Assembly: GCA_942486035.1 (NCBI GenBank)
Contig: CALNXK010000128.1
Coordinates: 665,001 to 729,000 of the forward strand
Direction: 5' to 3'
From: Porites lobata
Lineage: Eukaryota > Cnidaria > Anthozoa > Scleractinia > Poritidae
Length of the DNA stretch: 64,000 nt
Translations under genes and position numbers: made by a program
Part shown: positions 34,735 to 44,966 of the stretch, piece by piece
Layout of the letters: each line of letters opens with the position of its first letter
Numbering within the stretch: position 1 is the stretch's first letter
Notes under the pieces: model-generated
What the model saw: the letters and a program-made list of their open reading frames with translations, nothing else
Told to the model about the DNA's origin: nothing
Databases searched by the model: none

Positions 34735-35167
34735 ATGGCAGCAACTAATAGTGCCTTCAGAGCAGAACCCAGCTATGAAAATCACTATAATCACATAGAG
34801 TTGTTTAATAGACAGTCTATACCAGGCGAAGCCCCAGCAGCAATCCAAACTTACCAAGAGGAAGCAGCAAACCAGACTTACGAAGCGAATGACAGAACAG
34901 TAGCAACAAATAACGCTTTTAGAGCAGAATCCAAGGATGAACATCTTTACAATCACCTTGACTTGTTTAATAGACAGTCTATGCCAAGCGGAGCCCCAGC
35001 AGCAAACCAAACTTACCAAGGGAATGCCATACCACAAGAAGCCACGAAGATTATTGCGAGAGGTCGCCGTGAGAGGTCATTCGCTATGATAGCTGTTCTG
35101 GTCTTATCCTTCTTGGCAATGGTTGCTGCATCGATCTGTTTAGCCATGATGACGATATCTACTGACG
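34735..35167 (+). CDS. FReD gene 2, exon 1: repeated cytoplasmic tail and transmembrane anchor
   Basis: First exon of the second paralogue. The ATG at 34735 opens 144 codons and one base (donor GACG|GTAGTT, phase 1). The tail has two tandem repeats of about 47 residues, each of the form N-x-AFRAE...YNH(I/L)-LFNRQS-P...APAA-QTYQ. The single tail of genes 1 and 3 (SRAEP...YDDLQFF...DPAGNQIY) is one such repeat. A basic patch (RGRRER) precedes a hydrophobic helix (SFAMIAVLVLSFLAMVAASI), giving type II topology. The upstream region (34042-34734) is not alignable with genes 1 and 3, so gene 2 has its own promoter region. The protein may be a receptor-like lectin; signalling by the YxxI/L motifs is inference. 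Confidence 0.8.
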
Positions 35168-36493
35168 GTAGTTTTTTCTTTATTTTTTATTGCATTGATT
35201 GTGGCTGATTCTTATAATACACGTTTTTAAACCCTTTGATCTGAATTGATCCAGCCATCTTTCACTCTATTTCACTGTATGCTCTAATACATCATGAAAG
35301 TAAAATCTCAGTAGGATCGATAGTTTTGTAGTTTGAATTTTAGTGACGTCATGTGAAAACCAACAATACTGGGAGAGAAATAAGCGTCTCAAACTCCATT
35401 GGGTTAGCTTATAGTTGGAAGGAAATTTATGTCAGTAATTTTCAGCAAGTTTAATTTTTACTGTGGCTCACTTCGAGGACGTAGATCTGTCTAAAACTCA
35501 GCCATGCAGGTTCCTTGTCTATATGGACCGGGGAAATCCAAGCCAAAACTGAAAAATGAACTACGCAAACAGCAAAATACTGTGACACTTTTTGACTGCA
35601 ATCATTTGGCACACGTAATAATTCTTAGGCAAAAGCAAAAATTTATGTGTTACTGTTCAGTTTTTTCTTTGTGTCGTTTTGTTTTTTAATTTGAGGGCAA
35701 TTTCCGAGTACAAGCTCCCGGGGGCTTGTATTTAGAGGGGCGATTTATGGGAGGGTTTTTTGCGTTGCGAGTTTGGTGGGCTTATATTTGGAGGACCTTA
35801 TACGGCATGGAGAGGCTTATTTCGGAATTTTACGGTATTTATTGATTCATTAATGATGTTTTAGTTTTTTTGATTTTGTAATTTCTTTGCCTAGTTTTTG
35901 CAATTGGGAGTGTTCCGGGGATCCGACCCGTCAGGGGGTGTTCCGCGGTATTCTGGGGTGTCCTGAGGGTGTCCCGGGGGTGTTCCTGGTCTTACAGACA
36001 CTCAAAATAGAGCCTGAACTATTTAATCATACCCCTGAATTACATCGGTTCCTCTTTAGTTGCGCATGTTGTTAGACATGCGAAGAGGCGAGTGAGTGTC
36101 TTGATGTGACTGATTTGCTTGAAAAACCAAGGTGGCCTCGTTACGCTTCTGTCACCACGCTCTTAAGTACTATTTTCGTTCTTTAACACACGCCAAACAA
36201 ACAGTCGCTTGCAAATGAACCTACATGTACAGCCTCTAACAACAGACCGCAGGCTAGGGATACATGATGCGGCAGTTAGAACTTGATTGTCGTGAATTTT
36301 GTTAACAACATTTGACATTTTCTTTATTGCCATATTGAAACCTTCAACGTATTTTTGACTTTACAATTTGATGACGTCACTGTGAAAAGTATCTATTCTA
36401 GCTGGTCGTCTTTAATACCTTATAAACTCCATTTATGGACATTGTCTATCACTCAAGCCCATTTTATATAATTTTCTGTGTATTTCCGTATAG
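35168..36493. other. Intron 1 of gene 2
   Basis: Non-coding. Contains a diverged AATAAGC-type MITE region around 35710-35840 and a GGGGTGTTCC-rich stretch at about 35925-35990. No exon was found. Confidence 0.5.
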
Positions 36494-36670
36494 ATCGAGT
36501 TGATAGTGCTTGGTCTTTATGGAGCCCTTGGGGTCCCTGTTCTGTTACATGTGGGGGAGGAAACCAAAGCAGGGTCCGCGATTGCACCAATTCCCCTCCT
36601 TCAAGGGGTAGAAATGCCTGTCTTGGCCGGAGAGTGGAGTCACAAGCTTGCAACCCACAGAACTGCTCCA
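36494..36670 (+). CDS. FReD gene 2, exon 2: thrombospondin type-1 domain
   Basis: A 177-base phase 1-1 exon (acceptor tatAG|AT; donor TCCA|GTAAGT) encoding one complete TSP1 repeat of 59 residues: the W-layer WSLWSPWGPCSVTCGGG, a basic strand (QSRVRDC) and six cysteines (PCS, TCG, DCT, NAC, QAC, QNC). TSP1 repeats bind glycans and matrix. Genes 1 and 3 have no such exon in their alignable sequence. It joins in frame to the stalk exon at 37517, or directly to the FReD exon at 40992. Confidence 0.92.
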
Positions 36671-36797
36671 GTAAGTATTGAACAGTAGCATTTGTGCAGG
36701 TAAATTTTTATTTAAACAGCTTTAGAGTGACAACAGTGATTGTTATTTCAGTGACACGACATATAAACAACAGCAACGGAAAATGACAAAAATGAAA

Positions 36798-36801
36798 TGG
36801 A

Positions 36802-36840
<39 letters not shown>

Positions 36841-36841
36841 G
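36798..36841. repeat. (AAAT)n microsatellite
   Basis: About eleven ATAA units in intron 2 of gene 2. Confidence 0.95.
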
Positions 36842-37516
36842 CAAAAAATCAAGACCTTAGAATGATTCCGTTCCATTGCATTTTATTCTATTCTATCAAG
36901 AGATGATAACCTTTATGTTCTCTTGATTCTATTCTATTCATGAAACTATTTAATTATACCCCTGAATTACATCGGTTCGTTTTTAGTTGCACATATTGTT
37001 AGCCATGTGATGTTCCAATGCAAAAATGCTAAGTTGTTATAAAGTCACCTCTCTCCTGATCGCAGGTTAGGCCTCTTTTTGCTGCGAATGTCATTTTATG
37101 ACAGAGAATGCTACTGTTTTGTTTTGGTTTCTTGTCTGGGCTTTCTTACAAGGAAACTGTATGACCAAACTGATGAAAATAAAGTTTATATTGGAAACAA
37201 TCCCGCATTCGCGGTAACGGTTCTGGAACATGTGAGACCAAACAAACTTTGGACAAGAATAACATAGAGAACACTGATAATTGTGTTTAAATGTTGGTCT
37301 CAGAACAAACATTTATATGTTCAGTTGCGGACAAAGTCTGTGGAAATCGTTTAAGCTGATGAATGAAATGCTTGTTTATCTTCAATAGTTTTCATGTTTT
37401 CGTGTTTTGTGCTTTGCTTTTTTTATCTGTCTGCTTTGCACACGAAATGGCGGTTTTCAGCTCTTTATTACTTGTTAAATAAAGGATATATAGTTTGTCA
37501 TTTATCAATTACGCAG

Positions 37517-37623
37517 ATGGTCAAGATGGTCATGATTTTGTTGAGATGAAACAACAGCTGAACGAGATAAAGAAAGAAATAAATGCTACGAAAGTTAATC
37601 TAATTGGAAAACGCAGTGCTTAA
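37517..37623 (+). pseudogene. FReD gene 2, stalk exon with in-frame stop
   Basis: Follows acceptor acgCAG|AT in phase 1 and encodes a segment (VEMKQQLNEIKKEINATKVN) homologous to the stalk exon of genes 1 and 3. It diverges where the donor should be: no GATAAAG|GTAGGG, and TAA at 37621-37623 in frame. The next GT (37631, GTTAACG) is a poor donor and lies past the stop. If included, this exon would end the protein before the FReD. Because all exons are phase 1-1, skipping it keeps the frame. Confidence 0.6.
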
Positions 37624-37685
37624 TAATCTGGTTAACGAATCCGCGAAGTTAGATCAAGTATTATTCAAAAAGAGCTGGTTCTGAT

Positions 37686-37792
37686 TCCCTGTTCTGTTAC
37701 ATGTGGCGGAGGCAACCAATACAGGGTCCGCAATTGCACCAATCCCCCTCCTTCAAAGGATGGAAATGCCTGTCCTTGCCTGAGCTTCTGGG
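37686..37792 (+). pseudogene. Decayed second TSP1 exon in gene 2
   Basis: Encodes PCSVTCGGGNQYRVRNCTNP and then CP without the remaining cysteine motif. It aligns with exon 2 at about 90% by eye, but the tryptophan layer is largely deleted and no acceptor precedes it. It is a relic of a tandem TSP1 duplication. Confidence 0.75.
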
Positions 37793-38462
37793 CGGAAAAA
37801 CATTCTGCAGTAGTAGGGGAGGGACTGGTTACGCCGGTTTTTTGTTGATTTAATTAACTTTTTGAGTGGTATAAATTAACGCAGATGACGTCAGAATACC
37901 CTAGGAGTTGACGTCATCAAAAAATGTTGAGTTCATAATCTATAAATAGAAAAGTGATTTTTTGCTATAATCAGCAATTTGCTATAGTCTTCTGATTGGC
38001 AAATTTTGAACGAGCTATCTTTGCAGATTATCAGAATAATCATACAATTATTTTCACTAAAAATCAGTTATAAACAAAACCAAGACACAGAGGTTAACTA
38101 AGAAATCTTTACTTCAAAAGAAGGAAAAAGGAGGTCAGGCGAATGCGGAATTGTTCTAATTTTTTTCGGGCAAATCATGAAAATGAGGTCGAAGCGCAGC
38201 GAAGCGAAAGACTGCCTATCAAGCAAAAATGTCAACCTTTGTTTACTTGACTCTGTAGAAAGTATTGCACAGGGTATAAAAATTCCATAGAAAACAACAG
38301 GTGGTTCTAAAGTAAACCCTAATTCTTTTGGTTCTTTAATAAACTTCATTCTAGTAACTAATGAGTGGAACATCTAGCAAAAAAAAATTAGGAATAAGAG
38401 GTGCAATCGCCTAGCAACTCGTGTCTTCTTATTTAGCGCTAAAAATCGGATATATAAACAAA

Positions 38463-38516
38463 ACACATACACACACAAATACACACACCCACCCTCCCCG
38501 CCCCCCACACACACCA
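38463..38516. repeat. (CA)n microsatellite, unit 2
   Basis: Interrupted CA run at the same place as in units 1 and 3. It roughly marks where unit 2 begins to align with them. Confidence 0.85.
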
Positions 38517-39822
38517 AAACAAACAGTCGCTCGCCAATAAACCTAGACTTGTTCAGCCCCTCACCCTACCTACAATGTGGGCAATTCTACACCAACGCAT
38601 GTTGGAAAGGGTAGACATTGCTTGTTCAGTTGTAAAATATATACACTAGTAATAGGTGTCTCGGAAACCATCGCGAAACTCAGTGTGCCACTCAAGTTAA
38701 ACTTGCTTGAAGGGCTTGGAGATATTTATTGAGCCTACTCGTGTTTCTGCATCGCGGCGCGAAGCTCGCACTTTCCACGTGCGAGTTAGGAACCTCGGCT
38801 ACTCTAGGGCCTTCCATTCTCTCTCCGCAAGGAGTAATTCATGGCTTAACCTTATCGTCCTAAGGAGTTTTGGATACAGTTGTAGAATTAAACTACTTAC
38901 ACTCGTTGATGCAAAAATGGCCCCTCCTGTCTCTAAAAATAAGCGTGCGGGAAGCGCAACAAATTGAATTTGACTTAATTCTGATTGACCTCAATGGTGG
39001 ATAAGTTACATTGTTTTTGCCATCTGTCGGTTATTGGCTGTGAGGACTCTAATTTCGATCCATCTTTTGTCACAGTTACAACGGTCGTTTTATTGTTAGT
39101 CAAATTGTCAGTTGTCCATCACTCTACTGAAGCCAGTCTTGCTTGAGGCCGTTGATAAGTCGTTTTGAAGGTGCCGGTAACTTCTGACTACGATTCAGCC
39201 GCGTTTGTTCCCAGTTGGTAAATCAGCTTTCTAAAGTGAATCGTTGATAGCAGTCTGAGAAATACGTAAGGCAGGTCGTAGAGTCAGTGTCGATTTGGTG
39301 GTTCGTCTGTAACTGGTGTTCAACAATGTCATCATAGCCATAAACATCATGGCTTAACTGACAGATGAACAACAACATCACGACTTAATTGACCAGCCAG
39401 ATCGATAAACTACGTCTATAACTAGAAATACGTGTATCGCAGAACTTCGAGAGGCTCAGGCCCATAAAATGACAGGGATGGGAGAGCGGGATTCAACACT
39501 GGCTCTAATATGACTAATATTGGAAGGTGAGATGTACTTAATTTCCTTTTGGTTGGAGTAAATTTGGACCCAGTTCTTTGGCTAAAAGGATCTTCTTTGA
39601 TTTAAATGGGATTGCTGTTGTCGAGGAAAGGTAGCCAATGTTGCATTAGTCCCGTGTTCACCCCATTTGACCCTTCTACATGAGTAATTATAGTAAAAGG
39701 AAATGGGTATGATAGTGAATAACTGCAGGCTAATATGCAGTTGCATTTGCTTAATATTTGGGTTAGATGGCATCTCTAATAATAAGTGTAATTATAATTC
39801 ACTATTTGTGAAGTGTGACAGT

Positions 39823-40357
39823 AGTAGTGAGTGAATGCCAAATTGTAGGAGATTATGCTGCGGTGAAAACAACAAGTAAATGCTGGAAATTGGAGGAAAA
39901 AAATATATTATATTGTTAAGTGAACTACAGGAATGAGAGTGTTTGCACTTGTTTTAGTTCAAAATCACACTTGACAACTAATTGTTTGTAAGTAAAAGTA
40001 AAGTGCAAACATAATCACTGAAATAGAAATTACATGTAGCAATGTCTTAAGGGTGCAGTTCATAAGAATTATGAAAGTGATCATGACTATTGAACGCAAG
40101 AGTGAATTATGAAATGTCCACGTACAAGTCATGTTGAAGGTGATCAGTTTCTCAATTGCCAACATTCATGAGCTTGTTGAGACATGGTTGCCAGAGGCAT
40201 AGTTTTTGAAATTCCCAGACTGATCATGACAGTCAAATGTACACTTTCCTGACCAAATGAATTAACAATTCGTGCAAAAAATGGCTTCTAAACTGCGGTC
40301 AAAACCTCGTGTAGTGGACACAAATGACGTAAAACAAAAGACTTCTTTGTCTGTTCA
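39823..40357. other. Segment shared by units 2 and 3 but absent from unit 1
   Basis: About 535 bases between GAAGTGTGACAG and TCAGGGAAAAATCTGC. Unit 3 has it at 55212-55757; unit 1 joins the flanks directly near 13229. A minus-strand frame in unit 3 (55359-55715, 118 codons) is broken in unit 2. Short CAG repeats at the borders fit either an insertion in the ancestor of 2 and 3 or a deletion in unit 1. Confidence 0.65.
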
Positions 40358-40991
40358 GGGAAAAATCTGCTTGGTATTGTTTCCTGGTTTTTGTTCTTTT
40401 GTTTTACGTCATCTGTGTCGGGTACACGAAGTAAATGACGAAACTCCCATCACAACCGGCCATCCTCTCCACCCATTTTACATGAATTCATCGTAAATGT
40501 AAAGTGCAGAATGGATAGATCTTATAGGAAACCCTATATCTGCTTGTCGTTTAATTTCATGAAACAATATTCTGCCAATGGAACATGTTTAACTTCTGTG
40601 AGTATGTCACCTCCCTCTGACTTCTATGAAAGAGTTAAATTTTTCCTGATTCATATTGTCATACATGTCGCACACTAATATTCTAAGGAGATCCGAAATA
40701 CACATGTTATTTTGATTTCTCAATCTCACAAGCTCATTTAAGTTTTGCATCCCCTTATGACTACCACTCACTACTCACCCCACCCCTCCCCATCGAACGC
40801 ACTCCCCAAATTAGCAATTATTACTAGTATAAACCTATTTCTTTTTTGCTCTTCTCGTTGCCGTCACCGTCACCGTCGTCGTTGCTCAAGCTCCCTATTG
40901 TTGTGATCTGGTAATTTTGCTACCATGGTAATGTGACGTCACACGTCTCCTCTCTATTTTAAATAATTTTAAGGTCATCTTTCCGGAACAG

Positions 40992-41369
40992 CTAAGAACT
41001 GTGCTGAACTATACAAAGCTGGCAAAACAATCAGCGGTGTGTACACAATCGACCCTGATGGTGAAGGTGCCTTCGATGTGTTCTGTGATCAAAAAACAAG
41101 CAGAGGGGGGTGGACAGTGTTCCAGAAGAGACTGGACGGCTCGGTTGATTTCTATCGTTACTGGAATGACTACAAAAATGGGTTCGGTGACCTGAATGGC
41201 GAGTTCTGGCTTGGATTGGACAAGATTTACCGCCTGACCAATAAAAAATGCAACCGGCTTCGAGTTGATCTGGAGGACACTATAGGCAACACTGCTTACG
41301 CTGAATATGACATGTTTGCAGTTACAAACGAAGCGACTAAATACAAGCTCAGTCTAGGAATGTACTCAG
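40992..41369 (+). CDS. FReD gene 2, exon A of fibrinogen-related domain
   Basis: A 378-base phase 1-1 exon collinear with 13887-14264. All core motifs are present (NCAELYKAG, FDVFCDQ, RGGWTVFQKRLDGS, NGEFWLGLDKIYRL). By eye it differs from gene 1 at about 12 amino acids and 9 silent sites. One change (KKCNRL, Arg to Cys) adds an unpaired cysteine, which could form an intermolecular disulfide. Gly to Arg just before the GGW motif is unusual. Confidence 0.93.
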
Positions 41370-41612
41370 GTATCGTGCTTGGAATGTACATGTATATGAT
41401 TTTGATATACAGTATTTTGTCCTCGTTTCTTAATTATTCGTTGTATGTTTGTTTAGGTTAGCGGTTTCTTGCAAACTTGAAAACTCTAGTAAGTTTCAAA
41501 AGGAGCTCAGTTACTTTCCAAACGTAGCCCCTATCTTGCACTTCAATACTAGATTATATTCAGGTATTCTACTCCATACATTCCTGGTAAAATGACCTTG
41601 TATGACCCCTAG

Positions 41613-41878
41613 GAGCTGCTGGTGACTCATTAACGAGGTGGCATCGAGGCCAGCCTTTTAGCACTAGAGACCAAGATCATGATTCATCCCCACAAAACTG
41701 CGCTGTGGTCTACAGAGGAGCCTGGTGGTACTCTCGTTGCCATCGTTCAAACTTGAATGGTTTTTATTACAACGGTTCACATTCATCAACTGCTGATGGT
41801 GTCAACTGGTATGCATGGAAAGGACATAACTACTCTGCCAAGAGAGCTGAGATGAAAATCAGACCGGTCAACTTTTAG
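41613..41878 (+). CDS. FReD gene 2, exon B: ligand-binding half, stop
   Basis: A 266-base terminal exon ending TAG at 41876-41878. It has the calcium loop STRDQDHD and SRCHRSNLNGFYYNG. About 13 of 88 residues differ from gene 1, clustered around the Ca loop (AAPR to SSPQ), the pocket (YYRCHH to YSRCHR) and the following loop (SSYGDG to SSTADG; WHSW to WYAW; YHYS to HNYS), while only one or two changes are silent. A polyadenylation signal AATAAA follows at about 41933. With the stalk exon skipped the protein would be 417 residues. Confidence 0.93.
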
Positions 41879-41952
41879 AACTTTTACGGAACTCCTAGGA
41901 CGTCTTGTTTCCGTTATAGTTTCCAAGTAAGAAATAAAATTTCACGGTAAAA

Positions 41953-42203
41953 TGCCGTATTTACTCGAATAAGCACCGCCCTCAAATAAGTGCCACAATT
42001 TGGACAAAAATACTGAGTTAATAGGTGCCTCCCCCAAATAAGCTGCGCGGCCCCGATGCAATCAAAACCAAAAGACGTTTCTGTCATAAAATGAAATAAT
42101 ATCGGTAACTGAAAAGAAGCAAAGGAGTAGCGTCCAACTTTCAAATAAGAGCCGCTTCGAATAAGCACCACATTTGAGAAGTGAAAATGCGAGTAAATAC
42201 AGT
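41953..42203. repeat. MITE with TATTTACTCGAATAAGC ends, unit 2
   Basis: Orthologous position to 14850-15121. The inner part of the right arm is deleted (reads GAAAATGCGAGTAAATACAG). Confidence 0.7.
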
Positions 42204-42639
42204 ACTGTCAAAGGAATTGGTGATTATAAAACAGCTTTAACCCATATTCATTGCCATCGGCATTCATAGGCGTCTTAGTAACACATCAGCATGCGACGTC
42301 CACTAGAGAATGTACGAAAAAAGCTTTTTATTATCGTGGATGTGAAGTTTTCAATCGTAATTTGTAGTTTTTATTAATAGTTTGTAATAATTTTTATCCT
42401 TTTTTAGGATATTTTTCTAGTAGCTTAGTTGGGACTAGTTTTAAGTATTTTTAACATATTTTTATATTTCTTTTTTATCTAGGGCCTCTAAGGGTATCAG
42501 TTTTTGTAACTGTAGGAGTTACCCTAGCTAAATAAAAGTATCTTCTTCTTCTTCTTCTTCTTCTTCTTCTTCTTCTTCTTCTTCCTCTGTCTGATAGAAA
42601 AATGCATTGGTCTAACCACAAAATCGAACGCAGAAGCAG

Positions 42640-43960
42640 TTTAGTCCAGTAGCCGAGGTCGGAAAATTGTCGTTTCGTTCAACCCATGGTCAGAAAAGCG
42701 ATCGTGGACTTTGAGATATGCCAACACTCCTACCCTTTGACTTCGAGCCGGCTACGTAGATTGCTCCAGGGTTGTGTCAGCTATGACACGAGAAAATGCC
42801 TGATCGTTTCGGCTAATGGAATGATTTTTAGCAATAAATTCTTAATACACTTTTGAGTGTTGTGACTCCAGGTGCTTCATATACCAGCAAGGTAAACTGG
42901 TAGCCATCGTGCATAGTTACAGGTCTGTCCAATGAGAAAAAATGCGGCGGCGTAATTGCAAGGGCAGATATATTGGAAGCAAGTGCCAATTTGTATGTTC
43001 GTTCCGCTTTGATGAATCGTGAAAATGTACTAACCATGCATGAAACCATACTGCCAACAAATTGCAAACATCTTTGACGGGGCTCTTGCGTGCGATTTGG
43101 TGACTTCAAACAGAGATGCCAGTACCGTCAAGCTCTTTCTTTTAGTTGGTTAACTCTCTCTGATACACTTCCCTCCTTCTATACGACCTCAACCTAATCA
43201 GCAATATTTTGAGAGCGACCCTCTTCTCAGGAGTCAACACTTGTCTTCTTTTCATGCTTTGGAACAGTCTACGTTCCTGAAGCAATGCATAAATGCTGTA
43301 TTTTTCTCTTTTGAGTACGAAAATAGACAATTTCACGTAATAACATGTAGCTTTTTTCTCAACGATCTCTAATTCCTACAAAAAAAAAAAAAACTCTCCG
43401 TCTGTCACGTTCACAGAGCGATTTTCTATATGTCAAGTGCTATAAAAATATCAAAAATGTTTTTTTAATCTATCCGTTACTTGCGAAAAGTTAATAAAGG
43501 AAAACAGCTAATGTTAAACAAAGTACAGATATTTAAACTGGTTCTTTGAAAGAAAAAAGAAAAGCAATCAAAGCGCGATTTTCCTTTATTTCAAGCAAAT
43601 AATATGTCCTTGTGCGAGTAACGCGATCAGTCACGTGACATTGTTGACTCGAAAATATATAATCATCTCTTTTGTTACATTGAACATTGAGTAAGTTACC
43701 TTTTTTTTTTTAGCGATTTTTAACAAAGAATTAGCAGGTAAATGGTGATTCAGGTATCAGGCTCGTTTTCATGCTGGACCGTAAGGTATGTGGCATAAAA
43801 GCGCCATTTACTAGAAACCTATACCACAAATCGACCTTACAAATTATTAGGCAATGATCAGTAGGTCATGTTCGACCAAAATCCGGTATCAAACCTTTTC
43901 CGACCCTTGGGTTGAACGAATTCTAAAGAACAATTTTCCTACCTCGGCTACTGGACTAAA
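42640..43960. mobile_element. Long-TIR element, unit 2 copy with internal deletion
   Basis: Begins TTTAGTCCAGTAGCCGAGGT and ends with its inverse, as in unit 1. About 750 bases are missing between CATGGTCAGAAAA and GCGATCGTGGAC, removing most of the left arm and the C-terminal gene remnant. The minus-strand remnants at 43336-43142 and 43109-42828 match those of unit 1. Confidence 0.75.
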
Positions 43961-44086
43961 CGGCCTGCTACATTTGGTCGTTCACATGTTTGCTTTGAAT
44001 AAAGAAAACTGTGGCTGTTTTTAGGGCTTGCGCAGTACTCGTGTCCAGTGGCATAGTAAATTAGGGTTAGACCCATATCCATTCAA

Positions 44087-44966
44087 GTCTGATGTGATCA
44101 CATAACTGGTATCAGACGTTATGTAACATAACATATAAAATCAGACATCAGACGTGTGATAACAGTTATATGACAGCAGACATCAGCTGTCATATAACTG
44201 TTATCAGACGTCTGATTTTGTATGTTATGTTATATAACTGTTTTCAGTCGTCTGATGTTATATGTTATGCAATATAACTGTCATCAGACGTCTGATAACA
44301 GTTATATGATGTCAGACGTCTGCTAACAGTTACAAAAATTCAGACGTCTGATAACAGTTATATGACATCAGTCGTCTGATGTCACATAGCTGTTATCAGA
44401 CGTTATCTAACATGACATATAAAATCAGACATTAGACGTGTGATGACAGTTATATATCACAGTTAACAGACGTTAACAGTTATAACAACTGTTAAACTAT
44501 AACATAACTGTTATATAACAGTTATATAACTGTTATATAACAGTTATATAGTGTCATCAGTTATATGACTGTTAAAACAGTTATATGACAGCAGACGTCT
44601 GCTGTCATATAACTGTTATCAGACGTCTGATTTTATATGTTATGTTATAAAACTGTCATCAGAGGTCTGATAACAGTTATATGATGTCAGACGTCTACTA
44701 ACAGTTATATTACAGTTGTTATCAGACGTCTGATGTTATATGTTATGTCAGACGTCTGATGTTATATTACAGTTGTTATCAGACGTCTGATATCACACAT
44801 CTGCTGTCATATATTATCTGTTATCAGATGTCTGATGCCTAATATCAGACGTCTTATAACAGTTATATGATGTCATGTCTGCTGTCATATAACTGTTATC
44901 ACACGTCTGTTGTCTGACTTTATATTTTATGTTACATAACGTCTGATAACGGTTATATGACAGACG
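44087..44966. repeat. Palindromic AT-rich satellite array, unit 2
   Basis: Same modules as at 17747-19088 (CAGACGTCTG, ATAACAGTTATATGACAGCA, TGCTGTCATATAACTGTTAT), 0.88 kb, in the same place relative to the FReD gene. Confidence 0.9.

Noticed and set aside
34529..34798. 89-codon frame overlapping the start of gene 2
   Set aside because: It overlaps the true exon 1 in another frame; the tail repeats and membrane helix support the ATG at 34735.
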